A stretch of 64,000 nt of DNA, taken from positions 529,148 through 593,147 of the forward strand of contig NZ_KV917374.1 in NCBI RefSeq assembly GCF_002019645.1, written 5' to 3'. The position numbers and the translations under genes were made by a program. Under the pieces are notes generated by a model, which made no database searches, was not told the DNA's origin, and saw nothing but the letters and a program-made list of their open reading frames with translations. Positions 48,045-63,558 of the stretch are shown here, piece after piece. This DNA comes from Litchfieldia alkalitelluris (lineage in GTDB: Bacteria; Bacillota; Bacilli; Bacillales; Bacillaceae_L). Position 1 is the stretch's first letter, and the number at the start of each line of letters is the position of its first letter.

Positions 48045-49286
48045 ATGAAACATTTATCGCAACAAGATCCATCGGTTTTTGGAGCAATTCAAGATGAGTT
48101 AAAAAGACAGAGAACGAAAATTGAACTAATCGCTTCTGAAAACTTTGTTAGTGAAGCAGTTATGGAAGCACAAGGTTCAGTTTTAACGAATAAGTATGCT
48201 GAAGGTTATCCAGGTCGTCGTTATTATGGAGGCTGTGAGCATGTTGACGTGGTAGAAGATATCGCGCGTGATCGTGCAAAGGAAATCTTCGGTGCAGAGT
48301 ATGTTAACGTACAGCCACACTCAGGTGCACAAGCAAATATGGCCGTTTATTTTACCATCTTAGAGCAAGGCGATACAGTGTTAGGAATGAATCTATCACA
48401 TGGTGGACATTTAACACATGGTAGTCCGGTCAACTTCAGTGGAATTCAATATAATTTCGTAGAGTATGGTGTTGACGAAGTTACACATACAATTAACTAT
48501 GAAGATGTGTTAGAAAAGGCACGTACACATAAACCAAAGCTAATTGTAGCGGGTGCAAGTGCTTATCCACGTGAAATCGACTTTAAACGTTTCCGTGAAA
48601 TCGCAGATGAGATTGGAGCTTATTTAATGGTGGATATGGCACATATTGCAGGACTAGTTGCTGCAGGTCTTCATCAAAACCCAGTACCATATGCTGATTT
48701 CGTTACAACAACTACCCATAAAACATTACGCGGACCTCGTGGCGGGATGATTTTATGTAAAGAAGAATTTGGTAAGAAAATCGATAAATCAATCTTCCCT
48801 GGTATTCAAGGTGGACCATTAATGCACGTGATTTCTGCAAAAGCAGTTGCATTTGGTGAAGCACTTCAGGATGATTTTAAAGTATATGCAAAAAATATCA
48901 TTGAGAACGCACAAAGACTAGCAGAAGGTCTGAAAAAAGAAGGACTAAAACTAGTTTCAGATGGAACAGACAACCATCTTTTACTAGTAGATGTAAAAGC
49001 AATCGGTTTAACTGGAAAGGTTGCTGAGCATGTACTTGATGAGGTTGGTATCACGGTAAATAAAAATACTATTCCATTTGATACAGAAAGTCCATTTGTA
49101 ACAAGTGGTGTTCGTATAGGAACAGCAGCCGTAACTTCTCGTGGATTTGGTTTAGAGGACATGGATGAAATTGCTTCAATTATTGCATTTACTCTTAAAA
49201 ACCATGAAAACGAAGAAAGCTTAAAAGAAGCGGCAGCACGTGTTGAAGCACTAACGTCTAAGTTTGTATTATATAAAGAGCTATAA
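48045..49286 (+). CDS. glyA: Serine hydroxymethyltransferase
   Basis: PLP enzyme converting serine and tetrahydrofolate to glycine and 5,10-methylene-THF. 413 residues: [20 protein letters not shown] at the N terminus, [26 protein letters not shown], the PLP lysine in [16 protein letters not shown] (about residue 226) and [20 protein letters not shown]. Codon use indicates high expression. GAAGGGGG precedes the ATG. No glycine or SAM riboswitch is visible in the 130-bp leader. Confidence 0.98.
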   Translation: MKHLSQQDPSVFGAIQDELKRQRTKIELIASENFVSEAVMEAQGSVLTNKYAEGYPGRRYYGGCEHVDVVEDIARDRAKEIFGAEYVNVQPHSGAQANMAVYFTILEQGDTVLGMNLSHGGHLTHGSPVNFSGIQYNFVEYGVDEVTHTINYEDVLEKARTHKPKLIVAGASAYPREIDFKRFREIADEIGAYLMVDMAHIAGLVAAGLHQNPVPYADFVTTTTHKTLRGPRGGMILCKEEFGKKIDKSIFPGIQGGPLMHVISAKAVAFGEALQDDFKVYAKNIIENAQRLAEGLKKEGLKLVSDGTDNHLLLVDVKAIGLTGKVAEHVLDEVGITVNKNTIPFDTESPFVTSGVRIGTAAVTSRGFGLEDMDEIASIIAFTLKNHENEESLKEAAARVEALTSKFVLYKEL

Positions 49287-49294
49287 AATAAATG

Positions 49295-49331
49295 CCAGGC
49301 ACTGGACTTAACAGTGTTCCTGGTTTTTTTA
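49295..49331 (+). terminator. Terminator after glyA
   Basis: CCAGGCACTG (49295-49304) pairs with CAGTGTTCCTGG (49312-49323), with a small bulge, then T7. Confidence 0.9.
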
Positions 49332-49374
49332 TGGAAAAAACAGTTGAAAGTTTAACACCTAAATGAAAAAGTAT

Positions 49375-49568
49375 TTTCATGGAGAATGAGAATGTTTACT
49401 CACTAGTGTGGAATGAGCGAAGAGCCACTTGCCTCCTGCGGGATATAGTGGTCTCGGGAGACCCCGCAGGAGCCCCCAAGGCGACGAGGAGGCTCCCGGA
49501 CCACCCCGCGGAAAGCAAGTGGATCGCAGCACATGGAACTCCGCTAACTAAATTATTTTCAGGGTAGT
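49375..49568 (+). repeat. Dispersed repeat family A, complete copy
   Basis: TGGAGAATGAGAATGTTTAC, TGTGGAATGAGCGAAGAGCC, CTCCTGCGGG/CCCGCAGGAG, GGCGACGAGGAGGCTCCCGG, CCACCCCGCGGAAAGCAAGT, GGATCGCAGCACATGGAACT and the tail TTATTTTCAGGGTAG. It occupies most of the gap between glyA and upp; the other 110 bp show only the upp Shine-Dalgarno. Confidence 0.88.
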
Positions 49569-49688
49569 CCTAATATAAAAACGATATTTGTTAGAAAAAC
49601 AACTCAAATATTGTCGATTTGTAGCTTGAATATGTTTGCGTACTTCTGTAAAATCTATTGAAGTGAATAAAAAAGGAGAGTGTCTCAG

Positions 49689-50318
49689 ATGGGCAAGGTA
49701 TATGTATTTGATCACCCACTTATTCAACATAAGCTTACATACATAAGAGAAAAGACAACAGGCACGAAGGAATTCAGAGAATTAGTAGATGAAGTAGCTA
49801 GCTTAATGGCATTTGAAATTACTCGTGACCTACCATTACAAGAGGTTGAAATTGAAACACCTGTTGTTGCAGCAAAATCAAAGGTATTATCAGGAAAGAA
49901 AATCGGAATTATCCCAATTTTGCGTGCTGGGCTCGGAATGGTTGACGGGATCTTAAAGCTAATTCCGGCAGCAAAAGTCGGCCACATTGGATTATACCGT
50001 GATCCAGAAACACTTCAACCGGTTGAATATTATGTGAAATTACCATCAGATGTAGAAGAGCGTGATTTCATTGTCGTTGACCCAATGTTAGCAACGGGTG
50101 GCTCTGCAGCTGAAGCAATTAATTCTCTCAAAAAGCGCGGAGCAAAAAACATTAAATTCATGTGTTTAATTGCGGCACCAGAGGGTGTTGAAGTGATTAA
50201 AAAAGAACATCCAGATGTAGACATTTTTATTGCGGCGCTTGACGAAAAACTTAATGATCATGGCTATATCGTTCCAGGTCTTGGTGATGCTGGGGATCGC
50301 TTGTTTGGGACAAAATAA
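49689..50318 (+). CDS. upp: Uracil phosphoribosyltransferase
   Basis: Salvages uracil with PRPP to UMP. 209 residues, as in B. subtilis. [20 protein letters not shown] opens the protein; [11 protein letters not shown], the PRPP loop [12 protein letters not shown] (about residues 128-139) and [15 protein letters not shown] close it. A GTG at 49680 is in frame, but AAAGGAGAG is spaced for ATG 49689. No PyrR-binding leader is visible. Downstream stands the largest tandem array of the window. Confidence 0.97.
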   Translation: MGKVYVFDHPLIQHKLTYIREKTTGTKEFRELVDEVASLMAFEITRDLPLQEVEIETPVVAAKSKVLSGKKIGIIPILRAGLGMVDGILKLIPAAKVGHIGLYRDPETLQPVEYYVKLPSDVEERDFIVVDPMLATGGSAAEAINSLKKRGAKNIKFMCLIAAPEGVEVIKKEHPDVDIFIAALDEKLNDHGYIVPGLGDAGDRLFGTK

Positions 50319-50331
50319 TAATACAGGAAAG

Positions 50332-50362
50332 GACCGAATCGATTTGATTTGGTCTTTTTGAT
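50332..50362 (+). terminator. Terminator after upp
   Basis: AAGGACC pairs with GGTCTTT around 50330-50357 with an inner ATC/GAT pair, then TTTTTG. Confidence 0.75.
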
Positions 50363-50399
50363 TTGTTGGACTACACAGAGAGTGGGCAGACCCTTGGGG

Positions 50400-52310
50400 T
50401 TCGGACAGCTTTGATGGGTTTGGTGTAAAAGCTGTCTGAAGTAGCTTTGGGTTCGGACAGCTTTGATTGTTTTGAAGTAAAAGTTGTCTGAAGTAGCTTC
50501 GGGTTCGGACAGCTTTGATTGTTTTGAAGCAAAAGCTGTCTGAAGTAGCTTCGGGTTCGGACAGCTTTGTTGGTTTGTTTGTGAAAGCTGTCTGAAGTAG
50601 CCCCGTGTTCGGACAGCTTTGATTGTTTAGAAGTAAAAGCTGTCTGAAGTAGCCTCGAGTTCGGACAGCTTTGATTGGCTAGAAACAAAAGCTGTCTGAA
50701 GTAGCCCCGTGTTCGGACAGCTTTGATTGTTTAGAAGTAAAAGCTGTCTGAAGTAGCCCCGTGTTCGGACAGCTTTGATTGTTTAGAAGTAAAAGCTGTC
50801 TGAAGTAGCCTCGAGTTCGGACAGCTTTGATTGGCTAGAAACAAAAGCTGTCTGAAGTAGCCTCGAGTTCGGACAGCTTTGATTGTTTAGAAGTAAAAGC
50901 TGTCTGAAGTAGCCTCGGGTTCGGACAGCTTTGATTGTTTAGAAGTAAAAGCTGTCTGAAGTAGCCTCGGGTTCGGACAGCTTTGATTGTTTAGAAGTAA
51001 AAGCTGTCTGAAGTAGCCCCGGGTTCGGACAGCTTTGATTGTTTAGAAGTAAAAGCTGTCTGAAGTAGCCCCGTGTTCGGACAGCTTTGATTGTTTAGAA
51101 GTAAAAGCTGTCTGAAGTAGCCTCGAGTTCGGACAGCTTTGATTGTTTAGAAGTAAAAGCTGTCTGAAGTAGCCTCGAGTTCGGACAGCTTTGATTGTTT
51201 AGAGGTAAAAGCTGTCTGAAGTAGCTTAGGGTTCGGACAGCACTGTTAGTTTGTTTGTGAAAGCTGTCTGAAGTAGCTTAGGGTTCGGACAGGTTTGATT
51301 GTTTAGAAGTAAAAGCTGTCTGAAGTAGCCTCGAGTTCGGACAGCTTTGATTGTTTAGAAGTAAAAGCTGTCTGAAGTAGCTTAGGGTTCGGACAGCTTT
51401 GATTGTTTAGAAGTAAAAGCTGTCTGAAGTAGCCCCGTGTTCGGACAGCTTTGATTGTTTAGAAGTAAAAGCTGTCTGAAGTAGCCTCGAGTTCGGACAG
51501 CTTTGATTGTTTAGAAGTAAAAGCTGTCTGAAGTAGCCTCGAGTTCGGACAGCTTTGATTGTTTAGAGGTAAAAGCTGTCTGAAGTAGCCTCGAGTTCGG
51601 CCAGCTTTGATTGTTTAGAAGTAAAAGCTGTCTGAAGTAGCCTCGAGTTCGGACAGCTTTGATTGTTTAGAAGTAAAAGCTGTCTGAAGTAGCCTCGAGT
51701 TCGGACAGCTTTGATTGTTTAGAAGTAAAAGCTGTCTGAAGTAGCCTCGAGTTCGGACAGCTTTGATTGTTTAGAAGTAAAAGCTGTCTGAAGTAGCCTC
51801 GAGTTCGGACAGCTTTGATTGTTTAGAGGTAAAAGCTGTCTGAAGTAGCCTCGAGTTCGGACAGCTTTGATTGTTTAGAAGTAAAAGCTGTCTGAAGTAG
51901 CTTCGGGTTCGGACAGCTTTGATTGTTTAGAAGCAAAAGCTGTCTGAAGTAGCTTCAGGTTCGGACAGCTTTGATTGTTTAGAAGTAAAAGCTGTCTGAA
52001 GTAGCTTCGGGTTCGGACAGCTTTGATTGTTTAGAAGTAAAAGTTGTCTGAAGTAGCCTCGAGTTCGGACAGCTTTGATTGGCTAGAAACAAAAGCTGTC
52101 TGAAGTAGCCCCGAGTTCGGACAGCTTTGATTGTTTAGAAGTAAAAGCTGTCTGAAGTAGCTTCGGGTTCGGACAGCTTTGATTGTTTAGAAGCAAAAGT
52201 TGTCTGAAGTAGCCCCGTGTTCGGACAGCTTTGATTGTTTAGAAGCAAAAGCTGTCTGTCTGAAGTAGCCTCGAGTTCGGACAGCTTTAATTGCTTTCAA
52301 ACAAGCGACA
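50400..52310 (+). repeat. Tandem array 4, 52-bp unit, 36 full copies plus a partial one
   Basis: TTCGGACAG starts recur from 50400 to 52276 at exactly 52 bp; the only length change in 1.9 kb is a 4-bp duplication (GTCT) near 52257. Each unit holds TTCGGACAGCTTT and AAAGCTGTCTGAA, a 13-bp stem with one G-T pair, round a 13-nt loop (usually GATTGTTTAGAAG plus flanking TA), then an 11-nt linker GTAGC(C/T)(C/T)CG(A/G/T)G. Arms are nearly invariant; loop and linker vary and occur in recurring combinations. Since 52 is not divisible by 3 no repeated protein is coded. It fills the gap between upp and the protease gene. Confidence 0.97.
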
Positions 52311-52414
52311 CATCCCCACAAACCAAACGAACTTTCCAAAACCCATACTGTTCTTCCATATCTCTCATATATTTTAAATTTATGTGAAAGACTACAGGAA
52401 AGGGAGGAGATAAG

Positions 52415-54658
52415 TTGAAGAAAATACTATTGCTCTTTTTATGTAGTTTTCTTTTTATAAATACACAAACATTCGCAGCAAACGGCAGTGCTCATACGTA
52501 TCCGAATCGACCTGAACTGCCTATTGAATCTGAGGATGAGGTCATTACATCAGTGATTGTGACAAAACCTAGTGCTTATGAAGAGATTTTAGGTAAAGTA
52601 AAATCAGATTCAAGCTTGACTGTCACTCATATATATAAGTATGTATTTGAGGGATTCTCAGTAAAAGGGAAAAGGAAGGATATTAAAGAGTTAAAAAAAG
52701 ACAAAGGCATCCTTCATACCTCTCAAGTAGCCACATATAAAGCCTCTCTTGATGAAAGTGTTCCCTTTATTGGTGGAGACGCAATTAGAGGTTATTTTGA
52801 CCCTGACGATCAACGATTAACTGGCGAAGGTATTAAGGTTGGAGTAATCGATACTGGAATTGATTATAATCACCCTGATTTAAAGGCTAATTATCATGGG
52901 GGTTATGATATCGTTGATGGTGATGATGATCCGATGGAGACAAAGGGTTCATCACGGGACCAGACAATCCATGGTACCCATGTGGCTGGAATCATTGCGG
53001 CGAATGGAAAGATAAAAGGAGTTGCCCCCGGTGCAGAAGTGATTGCCTACCGCGCGCTTGGGCCAGGTGGGGTAGGAACTTCTGAACAGGTCATAGCTGC
53101 AATTGATAAAGCAATTGAAGATAAAGTTGATATTATCAACTTATCTCTAGGGAATAATGTCAATGGACCGGATTGGCCGACAAGCTTAGCTTTAAATAAA
53201 GCGACAGAAAAGGGAATTATTGCTGTTACTTCGAGTGGAAACTCCGGCCCAGAGGTATGGACGGTGGGATCGCCAGGAACTTCATCAAAAGCGATTTCGG
53301 TAGGAGCATCCACACCACCTCTAAAAATACCTACCATCTCTATTGGTTTTGAAGACAAAGAAATTGATGTTGCTGAAATGCAAGGCTCGATCCCATGGAA
53401 TATGGATAAGGACTATCCGCTAGTTTTTGCGGGGTTAGGTTATAAAAAAGACTTTAATGAAGATATGAAGGGTAAAATTGTTTTACTAGAACGAGGAACA
53501 ATTACTTTCACAGAAAAAGCATTAAACGCTCAAAGCAATGGTGCAAAAGGAGTCTTAATTTTTAATAATGTTGATGGGGAATTTGCTGGAGCACTTGAAA
53601 TGGCTTTAGATATCCCTGTAGCATCACTTCCGAAAAAAGAGGGATTATGGTTAAAAAAGCAGCTGAAAAAGAGAAATAAGATGGTAAAGACCACCTATCA
53701 TCATATTCAAGATACGATTGCTTCATTTAGTTCAAGAGGCCCTGTGACAAATACGTGGGAAATTAAACCGGATGTGGTTGCGCCCGGGGTAGCAATTAAG
53801 AGTACTGCTCCTAAAGGGTATGTAGAACTTCAGGGGACAAGCATGGCCGCACCACATGTTGCAGGTGCATGTGCATTAATCAAACAAGCACACCCTGATT
53901 GGACACCAGAACAAGTGAAGGCATCACTCATGAATACAGCAAAGCTCCTTGAGAATGAGAAAGATGAACTATATAAGCCATATGAACAAGGTGCTGGAAG
54001 GATTCAGGTAATTGAAGCGATTAATGCTGAAACACTTGTATACCCTAGTACATTAACGTTTGGTATGTTTGAAAAGGAAGATAATCGGACGAAAAAAGAC
54101 TTAACGATTACGGTCGATAATCAGTCAATGCATGATAAGCATTATTCGTTTAATATTCCCAAGAACGAAAAAGGCTTTCAATGGGATATTCCTACTTCAT
54201 TTACTTTAAAGCCAAATGAAAAAAGAAAAGTGACGATTTCCGTTGATATTACACCGAGCGTGATTGGTCCAGGACTTAAGAGTGGTCACATTTATTTAAA
54301 TGAAGGACACAAAAAAGTACATCTTCCTTACATGATTGTAATTGAGGAACCAGATTATCCAAGGGTTATGGCTTTTCAATTTGGGTCAGCAGAGGACAAA
54401 GATACGTTTCAATATCAATTATATCTCCCAAGAGGGGCAGAAGAATATGGAATTGCCCTCTACGATCCTGACTCATTACGCTTTATAGCTTTTCTAGATT
54501 GGAAAAGAGATGTTCCTAGAGGCTTAATTGAGCGACAAATTTCAGCCTCTAAATTAGGACTTAAAGGAGTCTATAAAGCAATTGTATTTGCTAAAAAATC
54601 AGGAAAAGAAGATACAATTGATTCTGACATATTAATTGACGAAATAGGATCGGATTAA
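52415..54658 (+). CDS. vpr: Extracellular subtilisin-family serine protease, Vpr-like
   Basis: Secreted endopeptidase of 747 residues. Signal peptide (KKILLLFLCSFLFINTQTFA, residues 2-21), inhibitor I9 propeptide (about 45-108), S8 catalytic domain with Asp in VGVIDTGIDYNHPDL (about 144), His in HGTHVAGIIAANG (about 185) and Ser in LQGTSMAAPHVAGACALIKQ (about 474); a PA domain (about 335-420) is inserted between His and Ser; a C-terminal beta-sandwich follows. GGGAGGAGATAAG precedes the TTG start. Vpr of B. subtilis has the same layout at 806 residues. Orthology is likely but not proven. Confidence 0.9.
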   Translation: MKKILLLFLCSFLFINTQTFAANGSAHTYPNRPELPIESEDEVITSVIVTKPSAYEEILGKVKSDSSLTVTHIYKYVFEGFSVKGKRKDIKELKKDKGILHTSQVATYKASLDESVPFIGGDAIRGYFDPDDQRLTGEGIKVGVIDTGIDYNHPDLKANYHGGYDIVDGDDDPMETKGSSRDQTIHGTHVAGIIAANGKIKGVAPGAEVIAYRALGPGGVGTSEQVIAAIDKAIEDKVDIINLSLGNNVNGPDWPTSLALNKATEKGIIAVTSSGNSGPEVWTVGSPGTSSKAISVGASTPPLKIPTISIGFEDKEIDVAEMQGSIPWNMDKDYPLVFAGLGYKKDFNEDMKGKIVLLERGTITFTEKALNAQSNGAKGVLIFNNVDGEFAGALEMALDIPVASLPKKEGLWLKKQLKKRNKMVKTTYHHIQDTIASFSSRGPVTNTWEIKPDVVAPGVAIKSTAPKGYVELQGTSMAAPHVAGACALIKQAHPDWTPEQVKASLMNTAKLLENEKDELYKPYEQGAGRIQVIEAINAETLVYPSTLTFGMFEKEDNRTKKDLTITVDNQSMHDKHYSFNIPKNEKGFQWDIPTSFTLKPNEKRKVTISVDITPSVIGPGLKSGHIYLNEGHKKVHLPYMIVIEEPDYPRVMAFQFGSAEDKDTFQYQLYLPRGAEEYGIALYDPDSLRFIAFLDWKRDVPRGLIERQISASKLGLKGVYKAIVFAKKSGKEDTIDSDILIDEIGSD

Positions 54659-54678
54659 CTTTCTATTTATGACAAAAA

Positions 54679-54715
54679 AGCGTTCCGTTGTGACAAATGT
54701 CGCTTGCGGAACGCT
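54679..54715 (-). terminator. Strong hairpin, terminator-like on the minus strand
   Basis: AGCGTTCCG (54679-54687) / CGGAACGCT (54707-54715) with inner GTGACA/TGTCGC. The T run lies only on the minus strand (complement of 54673-54678), where no gene precedes it; on the plus strand it is a hairpin without U tract, 21 bp after the protease stop. Confidence 0.6.
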
Positions 54716-54876
54716 ATAATGTGAACAATTTGTGAACACCTAAAATTGGAAATTGTTCGCTATGAGGTTTATTATATGTAGACAGTGCAAATTAAGCCTT
54801 TTATGATAGGGTTATTGATACTAATTATTCAGTTAAAATGGTATAATTGCTTTGTTATTTTTTCACTTTAAACACA

Positions 54877-54905
54877 TTGACATTAAAAGATGCCTATTGT
54901 ATGCT
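54877..54905 (+). promoter_or_regulatory. atp operon promoter
   Basis: TTGACA (54877-54882), 17-bp spacer, TATGCT (54900-54905); start near 54912, about 95 bp before atpZ. The only good sigma-A site in the 350-bp gap after the protease gene. Confidence 0.75.
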
Positions 54906-55006
54906 TACAAAGGGTATGATGATAAGGTTTTCAAGAGTGTTTTCTGGCTATTTAGTGAACTTTAGTGAAACTTCATTTTCTACTTGGAAAAAGGAGGCAT
55001 TTCCTT

Positions 55007-55228
55007 ATGCGTCCTGAGTCAAAACATCCCTTTCGAGCGATGGCATTAATGTCTGCCATTACATCTCAATTAGTAGGTTCAATCTTAGTCGGAATCTTCC
55101 TCGGAAGATGGCTTGATCGAGTCGTTGATACCGAACCACTATTTTTAATTTTAGGCCTTCTTTTAGGATTATCAGCTGGTGTCTATGGAACACTAAGCTC
55201 TGTCCAAAAATTCAATTCAGGAGATTAA
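55007..55228 (+). CDS. atpZ: AtpZ/AtpI-type small membrane protein of the ATP synthase operon
   Basis: 73 residues with two membrane segments (about 15-37 and 44-65), family of putative F1F0 assembly or Mg2+ transport subunits. Motifs are GSILVGIFLGRWLDRVVDTEP and LFLILGLLLGLSAGVYGT. The frame opens at 54965, but AAAGGAGG stands before the ATG at 55007. First gene of the operon; in other bacteria AtpZ and AtpI together aid c-ring assembly. Confidence 0.85.
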   Translation: MRPESKHPFRAMALMSAITSQLVGSILVGIFLGRWLDRVVDTEPLFLILGLLLGLSAGVYGTLSSVQKFNSGD

Positions 55229-55231
55229 AAC

Positions 55232-55612
55232 ATGCAACAAGACGATGGCACAATGCTTAAACGACATAGAAAATATATTTTTTACTTTCTAGCTGTGTTT
55301 GTCTTAGGATGGGGATTTACTACATACCAACCTGCATTTTTAGGCCTAATCATCGGAGCGGCAGCAAGTTACTATAATCATTTATTGCTGTATCGCAAAG
55401 TAAATAAGTTTAGTGAAGCAGTTGTTAAAGGTAAAAAGGTGTATTCATTAGGAACAATATCAAGAATGACTATAGCTGGACTAGCTGTCTTCATCTCGCT
55501 GAAATTTCCTGAGTACATCAATGTGTATTTTGTCATGTTGGGATTAATGACTTCCTATATCGTCATTTTCATAGATTTTATAATTCAATCCAAACTAAAA
55601 ACAAATGTATAA
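55232..55612 (+). CDS. atpI: ATP synthase subunit I
   Basis: 126-residue membrane protein with four hydrophobic segments, thought to help build the c-ring. Begins with a short polar stretch, then KYIFYFLAVFVLGWGFTTYQ, PAFLGLIIGAAASYYNHLLL and a late pair separated by KFPEYINVY. Start ATG 55232 lies 3 bp after atpZ, with GGAG inside the atpZ end. Sequence is poorly conserved in this family; the assignment rests on topology and place. Confidence 0.88.
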   Translation: MQQDDGTMLKRHRKYIFYFLAVFVLGWGFTTYQPAFLGLIIGAAASYYNHLLLYRKVNKFSEAVVKGKKVYSLGTISRMTIAGLAVFISLKFPEYINVYFVMLGLMTSYIVIFIDFIIQSKLKTNV

Positions 55613-55633
55613 CGGGGAAGAGAGGTGATATAG

Positions 55634-56374
<741 letters not shown>

Positions 56375-56398
56375 TAATATATTTTTTAACTAATCTAA

Positions 56399-56638
<240 letters not shown>

Positions 56639-56743
56639 TTAGAACTAACATCTATTAGAAATCAAATTAGATAGTAATGGAACTTATAATATTATAAATA
56701 TCCATACTGTTAAAAATGATAGAACGAAATAAACTGGTTCAAG

Positions 56744-56782
56744 TGGCGAAGTCGTCTCATGGGAGAACCTTCGCCATTGTTT
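56744..56782 (+). promoter_or_regulatory. Hairpin between atpE and atpF
   Basis: TGGCGAAG (56744-56751) pairs with CTTCGCCA (56769-56776), followed by TTGTTTTACTTT. It lies in a 225-bp gap, the widest in the operon. Partial terminator or mRNA-stabilising structure that would raise subunit c over the others; function inferred. Confidence 0.65.
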
Positions 56783-56842
56783 TACTTTAAGCAAAAAAAA
56801 ATACTAGATATGACTATTTCTAGTAAACACTTTTCCATGTAA

Positions 56843-57936
<1,094 letters not shown>

Positions 57937-57946
57937 ATAGGGGTGA

Positions 57947-59461
<1,515 letters not shown>

Positions 59462-59470
59462 TAAAATTAG

Positions 59471-59500
59471 TAGAGCGACGACTGATGTTACGTCGCTCTA
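59471..59500 (+). promoter_or_regulatory. Hairpin between atpA and atpG
   Basis: Perfect 10-bp stem TAGAGCGACG (59471-59480) / CGTCGCTCTA (59491-59500) with a 10-nt loop and no T run. Probably an mRNA processing or stability element within the operon. Confidence 0.65.
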
Positions 59501-59531
59501 AAATCCAGATCTTTTGACAAAAAGGTGGTGA

Positions 59532-60398
<867 letters not shown>

Positions 60399-60415
60399 AA
60401 GTAAAACACTATTAG

Positions 60416-61858
<1,443 letters not shown>

Positions 61859-61861
61859 TAA

Positions 61862-62287
<426 letters not shown>

Positions 62288-62290
62288 GTT

Positions 62291-62322
62291 AAAAACCTAA
62301 AGACTAGTCTTTAGGTTTTTTA
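62291..62322 (+). terminator. atp operon terminator
   Basis: A 30-bp perfect palindrome: AAAAACCTAAAGACT (62291-62305) followed by its exact complement AGTCTTTAGGTTTTT (62306-62320). Confidence 0.95.
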
Positions 62323-62414
62323 TTGTGTAGAAATATGGTTAAACGGAGCAAATAGATGAAACAGCAAATATATTATTATAATTGTGAGCAGTACAATTTG
62401 GTTGTATCATAAAT

Positions 62415-62975
62415 TACTTCAAAGGAGCGTCAAGTCCCGGTGTATGATCAAAAATCCAGCGAGGCGGCCGTCAAGTCCCGATGTAAGACTAAAAATGCGG
62501 CGGGTTCCGAATGAAATCGGGCCAGATGGAAGACAAATCGGGCGGGAATCAAGGTCAATCCGGCGAGTCGCGCGTCAAGTCCCGGTGTATGATCAAAAAT
62601 CCGGCGGGTTCCGAATGAAATCGGGCCAGATGGAAGACAAATCGGGCGGGAATCAAGGTAAATCCGGCAAGCCGGGCGTCAAGTCCAGGTGCTAGATTAA
62701 AAATCCGGCGGGTTCCGAATGAAATCGGGCCAGATGGAAGACAAATCGGGCGGGAATCAAGGTAAATCCGGCAAGCCGGGCGTCAAGTCCAGGTGCTAGA
62801 TTAAAAATGCGGCGGGTTCCGAATGAAATCGGGGCAGATGGAAGACAAATCGGGGGGGAATCAAGAGAAATCCGGCAAGCCACTCAGCATAACCGCTGTA
62901 AGATCAAAAATCCGGCGAACCGCCTTTCACGTCAGGGTACAAGGTCAAAAATCAAAAATCCGGCAAGCCACTTAG
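62415..62975 (+). repeat. Tandem array 5, 104-bp unit (2 x 52), about 5 copies
   Basis: GGCGGGTTCCGAATGAAATC recurs at 62603, 62707 and 62811 (104 bp apart), with worn copies at 62499 and before and after. Landmarks: CCGGCGGGTTCCGAATGAAA, TCGGGCCAGATGGAAGACAA, ATCGGGCGGGAATCAAGG, AAATCCGGCAAGCCGGGCG, TCAAGTCCAGGTGCTAGATT. It aligns to the 104-bp unit of 41410-42250 over its whole length without gaps. It starts about 95 bp after the atp terminator. Short frames across it are accidental. Confidence 0.93.
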
Positions 62976-63413
62976 CCAGGCCAGTCAAGTCCTTTTATGT
63001 TGTGTAAATTAGAATACTATGCTTTCAACTACTATAACTATGTCAGAAAATCTGCCAACATATCCCAATCTTAAAGAATTTATGTTACGATAACTTATAT
63101 TACTATAGAAATAATATAAATTTATCAAAGAGGCGATGATATAAAAATACATAATAGAAGTCCGAAAATTGCGAATATGATATTCGTAAAATATTCTCGA
63201 TTAAATATTCATAGATATGTGTAGTGAACAAGAAAAAATAGACCATTTTTTTAAACGTTAAGACAAGAATAATACCGTTCTATTTCTCTTAGTTTAAACC
63301 TCAAATAATGTGGTAATCACAATGTAGGTGAACAAAATTTTTTAGGAAGAATATTGTTCTATTAAAAAGGAATTTTATCCAACAAAAGTCAATCTTTGAT
63401 ATGTGGCAAGTTA
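62976..63413 (+). other. A+T-rich gap between tandem array 5 and the nuo promoters
   Basis: About 440 bp of strongly A+T-rich DNA with no coding frame, terminator or repeat that I can support. Confidence 0.5.
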
Positions 63414-63442
63414 TCGACACTTCTGGTGAATATTGTTATAAT
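63414..63442 (+). promoter_or_regulatory. Possible upstream nuo promoter
   Basis: TCGACA (63414-63419), 17 bp, TATAAT (63437-63442) preceded by TGT, an extended -10. Confidence 0.6.
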
Positions 63443-63495
63443 GATTACGGTTACATAATTGAAAAATAAGAGATTTATAAATGAAATTTTATTTT

Positions 63496-63524
63496 TTGAT
63501 TACTCATAATTTTATGATTATAAT
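63496..63524 (+). promoter_or_regulatory. Proximal nuo promoter
   Basis: TTGATT (63496-63501), 17 bp, TATAAT (63519-63524), 35 bp before nuoA. Good sigma-A match. Confidence 0.7.
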
Positions 63525-63558
63525 AGGGGAAATTTCTTAAAGGCAATGGAGGGGTTGT

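Noticed and set aside
50371-50688. 105-codon minus-strand frame through the start of the large array
   Set aside because: It consists only of translated 52-bp repeats, which shift frame every unit, and has no ribosome binding site.
50400-52310. CRISPR array
   Set aside because: The segments between the conserved arms are themselves repeated, not unique spacers; there is no cas gene, and the unit is 52 bp with a hairpin spanning most of it.
62384-63007. Short frames after the atp operon
   Set aside because: They lie in tandem array 5 and change frame with each copy.
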